Shown piece by piece: positions 61,518 through 64,000 of a stretch of DNA of 64,000 nucleotides. Location of the stretch: the NCBI RefSeq assembly GCF_009789675.1, contig NZ_CP046915.1, forward strand, positions 1 through 64,000, in the 5' to 3' direction. The notes beneath the pieces are model-generated. The model did not search any database, had not been told where the DNA came from, and worked only from the letters and a program-made list of their open reading frames with translations. Both the position numbers and the translations under genes were made by a program. Each line of letters starts with the position of its first letter. The stretch's first letter is position 1. Origin of the DNA: Paraburkholderia acidisoli (GTDB taxonomy: Bacteria; Pseudomonadota; Gammaproteobacteria; Burkholderiales; Burkholderiaceae).

Positions 61518-62194
61518 GCCGCCTCCCCGCGCGCGGCGGCACGCGGCAGCACGACCCAGCGGCGCCAGACGAATTCGCCGGCGATCAGCGCACCAATCAC
61601 GACATAGGCGATCGCGCCGTTATAGAGCGACCACGCCTCGTCGTGCCAGCGCAGCGCCGTCCACGCGGAAAACACGCCGTTCAGCGCGAAGAAGCCGCAC
61701 CAGCACTGCGTGACGCGCCGCGTGTAGCGCACGACATGCGCGGGCGGATCGACGTAGGTCAGCCGCGCGAATTTCTCGATCATCGACGGGCCGTGCCGCA
61801 AGGTCGAACCGAACGCCACGAGCAGCCCGACATTCACGAGCGACGGATAGAGCCGCATGAGCGTCGCGCTGTTGGTGAGCACGATGGCGAACGACGTGGC
61901 GCTGAGTGTGAGCGCGACCGCCCAGTCCACCTTCGACAGCTTGCGCAACGAGGCCGCCAGCGCGCCCGTGCCCGCCACGCGTTGGGTCCAGAGCAGCGCG
62001 AGCAGCATCAGGCCGACAAAGCGCGGCGAATGCCAGCGCCACGCGCCGAGAATGACCACCGGATACGCGAGGTTCGCGAACACGCCAAGCCAGCGGCGCG
62101 CCTTGTTGCGCACGCACGCGTTGGCGGCGGCGTCGACATTCGCCGCCGGCGCCGTTGCTTCGCGCCCGGAACCGGCCGTCACGAACGGACTCAA
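61514..62194 (-). CDS. Polytopic membrane protein of aryl-polyene clusters (COG4648-like)
   Basis: A 226-residue inner-membrane protein with about six hydrophobic segments from residue 38 onwards after a polar N-terminus. It is of unknown biochemical function, but proteins of this kind are standard members of aryl-polyene clusters, next to the ACP and ligase genes. The start appears to be a TTG that overlaps the ACP stop (TTGA), an uncommon initiation codon consistent with translational coupling. Confidence 0.75.
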   Translation of the reverse strand: MSPFVTAGSGREATAPAANVDAAANACVRNKARRWLGVFANLAYPVVILGAWRWHSPRFVGLMLLALLWTQRVAGTGALAASLRKLSKVDWAVALTLSATSFAIVLTNSATLMRLYPSLVNVGLLVAFGSTLRHGPSMIEKFARLTYVDPPAHVVRYTRRVTQCWCGFFALNGVFSAWTALRWHDEAWSLYNGAIAYVVIGALIAGEFVWRRWVVLPRAAARGEAA

Positions 62195-62442
62195 GCCTGC
62201 GGCGCGAGCAGCGACTCGACGGCGGCGATCACGTCGCCCACCGTGCGCACCGACTTGAACTCTTCGGGCTTGATGCGGCGGCCGGTGAGCTCCTGGAGCT
62301 TGATGGCGAGGTCGACCGCGTCGATGCTGTCGAGATCCAGTTCCTCGAACAGATGCGCCTCGGGTGTGACGCGCGACGGTTCGATCTCGAAGTTCTCCTG
62401 GAAGATCTCGCGAATACGCTCGAGAATTTCTGCCTGGTTCAT
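62191..62442 (-). CDS. Acyl carrier protein
   Basis: An 83-residue ACP. The phosphopantetheine attachment Ser is in ELDLDSIDAVDL (about residues 34-45). Acidic helices flank it, as usual. It carries the growing chain for the ketosynthases. It lies three bases after the second ACP gene and overlaps the membrane-protein start. Confidence 0.92.
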   Translation of the reverse strand: MNQAEILERIREIFQENFEIEPSRVTPEAHLFEELDLDSIDAVDLAIKLQELTGRRIKPEEFKSVRTVGDVIAAVESLLAPQA

Positions 62443-62445
62443 GAT

Positions 62446-62745
62446 TCAGTTCCCCTTGCCTGCGTCAGCTTCCAGCGTGTCGCCAGCGTTGCGATGAGCC
62501 GCGACGAGCGCCGCCAGCGTATTGATCGAACGAAAGTGGCCGCGCACGTTCTCGTCGTCGGCGGCAATGGTCAGCTGGTAATGCTGACGCAGCAAAATGC
62601 CGATCTCGAGCGCGTCGATCGAGTCGAGGCCCACACCGTCGGTATCGAACAGCGGCGCGTCGTCGTCGATCGTCTCGGGCGTGAGATGTTCGAGATCGAG
62701 CGCCTCGATCAAGAGCCGCTTAATTTCCAGTCTTAAAGAATCCAT
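62446..62745 (-). CDS. Acyl carrier protein
   Basis: A 99-residue ACP. The attachment Ser is in VGLDSIDALEI (about residues 38-48), with an extended C-terminal helix and tail. Its start overlaps the end of the acyltransferase gene by 26 bases. Two ACPs are the norm in aryl-polyene clusters: one usually takes the starter and the other the extension units, though which is which cannot be told here. Confidence 0.92.
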   Translation of the reverse strand: MDSLRLEIKRLLIEALDLEHLTPETIDDDAPLFDTDGVGLDSIDALEIGILLRQHYQLTIAADDENVRGHFRSINTLAALVAAHRNAGDTLEADAGKGN

Positions 62746-63514
62746 AGTCGAACAGGTACTGCGTAATGTGGGCTTCGATGGCGCGCGTGACGTTGCGCGC
62801 GGCCAGCGCGGAAGGCATGTCGCGCGGGGCGAGCGGACTCACGCCAACCGGCTCCAGCACGTTGACGCTGATGCGAAAGCGCCGCTGCGGCACGTGATAC
62901 CAGCGCATCTGCCGCGTGAAGGCCGGCGGATCGCAGTGCAGCAGCACGGGCAAGATCGGCACGCCGGCTTCCAGCGCCGTATGCGCGAAGCCGCGCGAAA
63001 ACGCGTGCAAGCGGTTCGCTGCAGGGCTGCGCGAGCCTTCGGGAAAAATGATCATGCTGTAGCCGTTCGCGAGCTGGCGCGCGCAGTCCTGCACGAAGCC
63101 CGTGGCTTCGGCGTTGCTCACGTATTCGGCCGCGCGCACGATGCCCCAGAGGCAAGGATTGCTCCAGTGCGCGTTCTTGACCACGCAGCAGGCGGCCGGC
63201 TTGAGCGACAGCAGCACGACCACGTCGAGATAGGTCGGATGATTGGCGACGACGATCACGGGCGTGCGCGCGCGCAACGCGCTGGCGCCGGCCACCTCCA
63301 GTTCCATCACGCCCATGCGTTGCAAGGCCGCGACGAGCGCGCGAAAGAAACTGTGGATGAGCGCGGTGACGGCGCGTTGCCGCGAAGCGCGATGCGGCCA
63401 GAGCGCCGCGAGCGGAAACGCGATCACGGAGAACAGCAGCCCGCAAATGCCGAATACCGTGAAGCTGAGCGCCGTGGCGAAGAGGCGCCAGCCGTAATCA
63501 AGCCGTGCCCGCAT
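62720..63514 (-). CDS. LPLAT-family (PlsC-like) acyltransferase
   Basis: A 264-residue membrane-bound acyltransferase. Catalytic NHPTYLD (NHx4D) is at about residues 90-96 and the phosphate-binding FPEGSRS at about 156-162. N-terminal hydrophobic helices (about 10-40) anchor it. It resembles 1-acylglycerol-3-phosphate acyltransferases and probably attaches the polyene acyl chain to a lipid carrier. The gene overlaps the upstream ketosynthase-like gene by 17 bases. Confidence 0.9.
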   Translation of the reverse strand: MRARLDYGWRLFATALSFTVFGICGLLFSVIAFPLAALWPHRASRQRAVTALIHSFFRALVAALQRMGVMELEVAGASALRARTPVIVVANHPTYLDVVVLLSLKPAACCVVKNAHWSNPCLWGIVRAAEYVSNAEATGFVQDCARQLANGYSMIIFPEGSRSPAANRLHAFSRGFAHTALEAGVPILPVLLHCDPPAFTRQMRWYHVPQRRFRISVNVLEPVGVSPLAPRDMPSALAARNVTRAIEAHITQYLFDYGFFKTGN

Positions 63515-64000
63515 GCCAGCTCCATTGCCACGTGACGCCGTTGCCCCGCCACACGGCCTGTTCGCCCGAACTCAGGCAGTGCTGCAGCGCTTCGCTCTGC
63601 GTGTCGAAGCGGCGCTCGCCGCCGCGCGCGTCTTGTGCGACCGTGCAGGCAAGCTCGCCTTGCGACGCCGCGCCCGCCTCGATCAGCAACGCGAATGCGC
63701 CGCGCCGAACCTCGTGTTCGATTTCGCCGTAGCGCGCGTCGGCCGCTTCGTCGGCATAGACCATCAGCACCGGCCCCGCAGCATCTTCCGACCATTGGGC
63801 ATAGGCTTCGAGCAGCGCATAGCCCAGCGTTTGCGCGCCCGCCGAAACGGCGGTGGCCGCGGAGCGGTCCTGCCGCGAAATCCCGAAGAGGCCCGTCATG
63901 GCGTTCAGCACCGAGAGGCTGAACGCATTCGGCGAAACCGGCTTGCCCGCTTCGATGCCGCTCAGGATCTCGGTCGTGCGGCGCAGTTCGCCGTGTCGCG
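63498..64000 (-). CDS. Beta-ketoacyl synthase chain-length-factor-like protein (partial)
   Basis: The C-terminal 160 or so residues of a protein whose start lies beyond the right edge: the frame is open to base 64000 and reads ELRRTTEILSGIEAGKPVSP then NAFSLSVLNAMTGLFGIS. This matches the beta-ketoacyl synthase N-terminal-like family (PF13723 type) found in aryl-polyene clusters, which lacks a complete active site. It presumably helps set chain length or priming. The product is truncated by the window, not by mutation. Confidence 0.8.
   Translation of the reverse strand, partial: RHGELRRTTEILSGIEAGKPVSPNAFSLSVLNAMTGLFGISRQDRSAATAVSAGAQTLGYALLEAYAQWSEDAAGPVLMVYADEAADARYGEIEHEVRRGAFALLIEAGAASQGELACTVAQDARGGERRFDTQSEALQHCLSSGEQAVWRGNGVTWQWSWHAGTA

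Noticed and set aside
1..64000. CRISPR arrays, tRNA or rRNA genes
   Set aside because: No spaced direct repeats of CRISPR type and no recognisable tRNA cloverleaf or rRNA sequence were found by eye; a tRNAscan/Infernal run would be decisive.

Overview
The DNA is high-GC Gram-negative chromosome. The trimeric-type porin, paired methyl-accepting chemotaxis proteins, FecI/FecR/FecA operons, many short unknown proteins and an aryl-polyene-type lipid cluster point to Burkholderiaceae, most likely the Paraburkholderia group. That assignment is an inference from gene families; no rRNA or housekeeping marker is present.

Layout. 1-8 kb: a CPA1 cation/proton antiporter, an AI-2E-family permease, two chemotaxis receptors, and between them a porin with a hairpin-rich leader and a 12-bp tandem repeat growing out of its last codons. 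8-17.7 kb: two consecutive, complete FecI-FecR-FecA-like cell-surface signalling/iron-uptake systems, each behind a plausible Fur site; the first also carries a PepSY membrane protein. 17.8-23.2 kb: a small membrane protein, an acetyltransferase, an orphan DUF3396 (type VI immunity-like) protein, then a minus-strand cassette consisting of a LexA (SOS) box, a 114-residue protein, a structured RNA with retron-like a1/a2 arms, and a retron-type reverse transcriptase. A predicted small RNA gene and an HD-domain hydrolase follow.

23.3-42.5 kb: an accessory island. It is flanked by two copies of the same IS3-family element in opposite orientation (a deletion remnant at 23.3-23.6 kb; a full-length but inactivated copy at 40.8-42.2 kb that has split an integrase-like gene). 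Inside, about 15 kb of visibly more AT-rich DNA carries 15 to 16 genes on the minus strand, most of them overlapping. They look like one biosynthetic operon: a tiny peptide ORF coupled to an ATP-grasp ligase, a TauE/SafE exporter, two dCTP-deaminase-fold proteins with complementary active-site losses, a PEP-synthase-like protein, two CYTH-like proteins, an HprK-like kinase, a P-loop kinase, two phosphoesterases, a diaminobutyrate aminotransferase (EctB-like), a DMT exporter and two unknowns. I do not recognise this combination and regard it as the best candidate here for an undescribed system. A broken tssE gene and unreadable fragments lie at its right border.

42.7-64 kb: an acetyltransferase with an autoregulated XRE/cupin regulator, a glycine-zipper protein, then a large aryl-polyene/flexirubin-type cluster on the minus strand, continuing past the right edge. 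It supplies an aromatic starter (ammonia-lyase), activates it (AMP-ligase fused to a dehydratase), loads two ACPs, extends and reduces it with three ketosynthases, a ketoreductase and a dehydratase, and moves or attaches the product with acyltransferases, a glycosyltransferase/acyltransferase fusion, a thioesterase, a LolA-like carrier and an MMPL exporter. A FAD oxidoreductase and a methyltransferase sit at its end.
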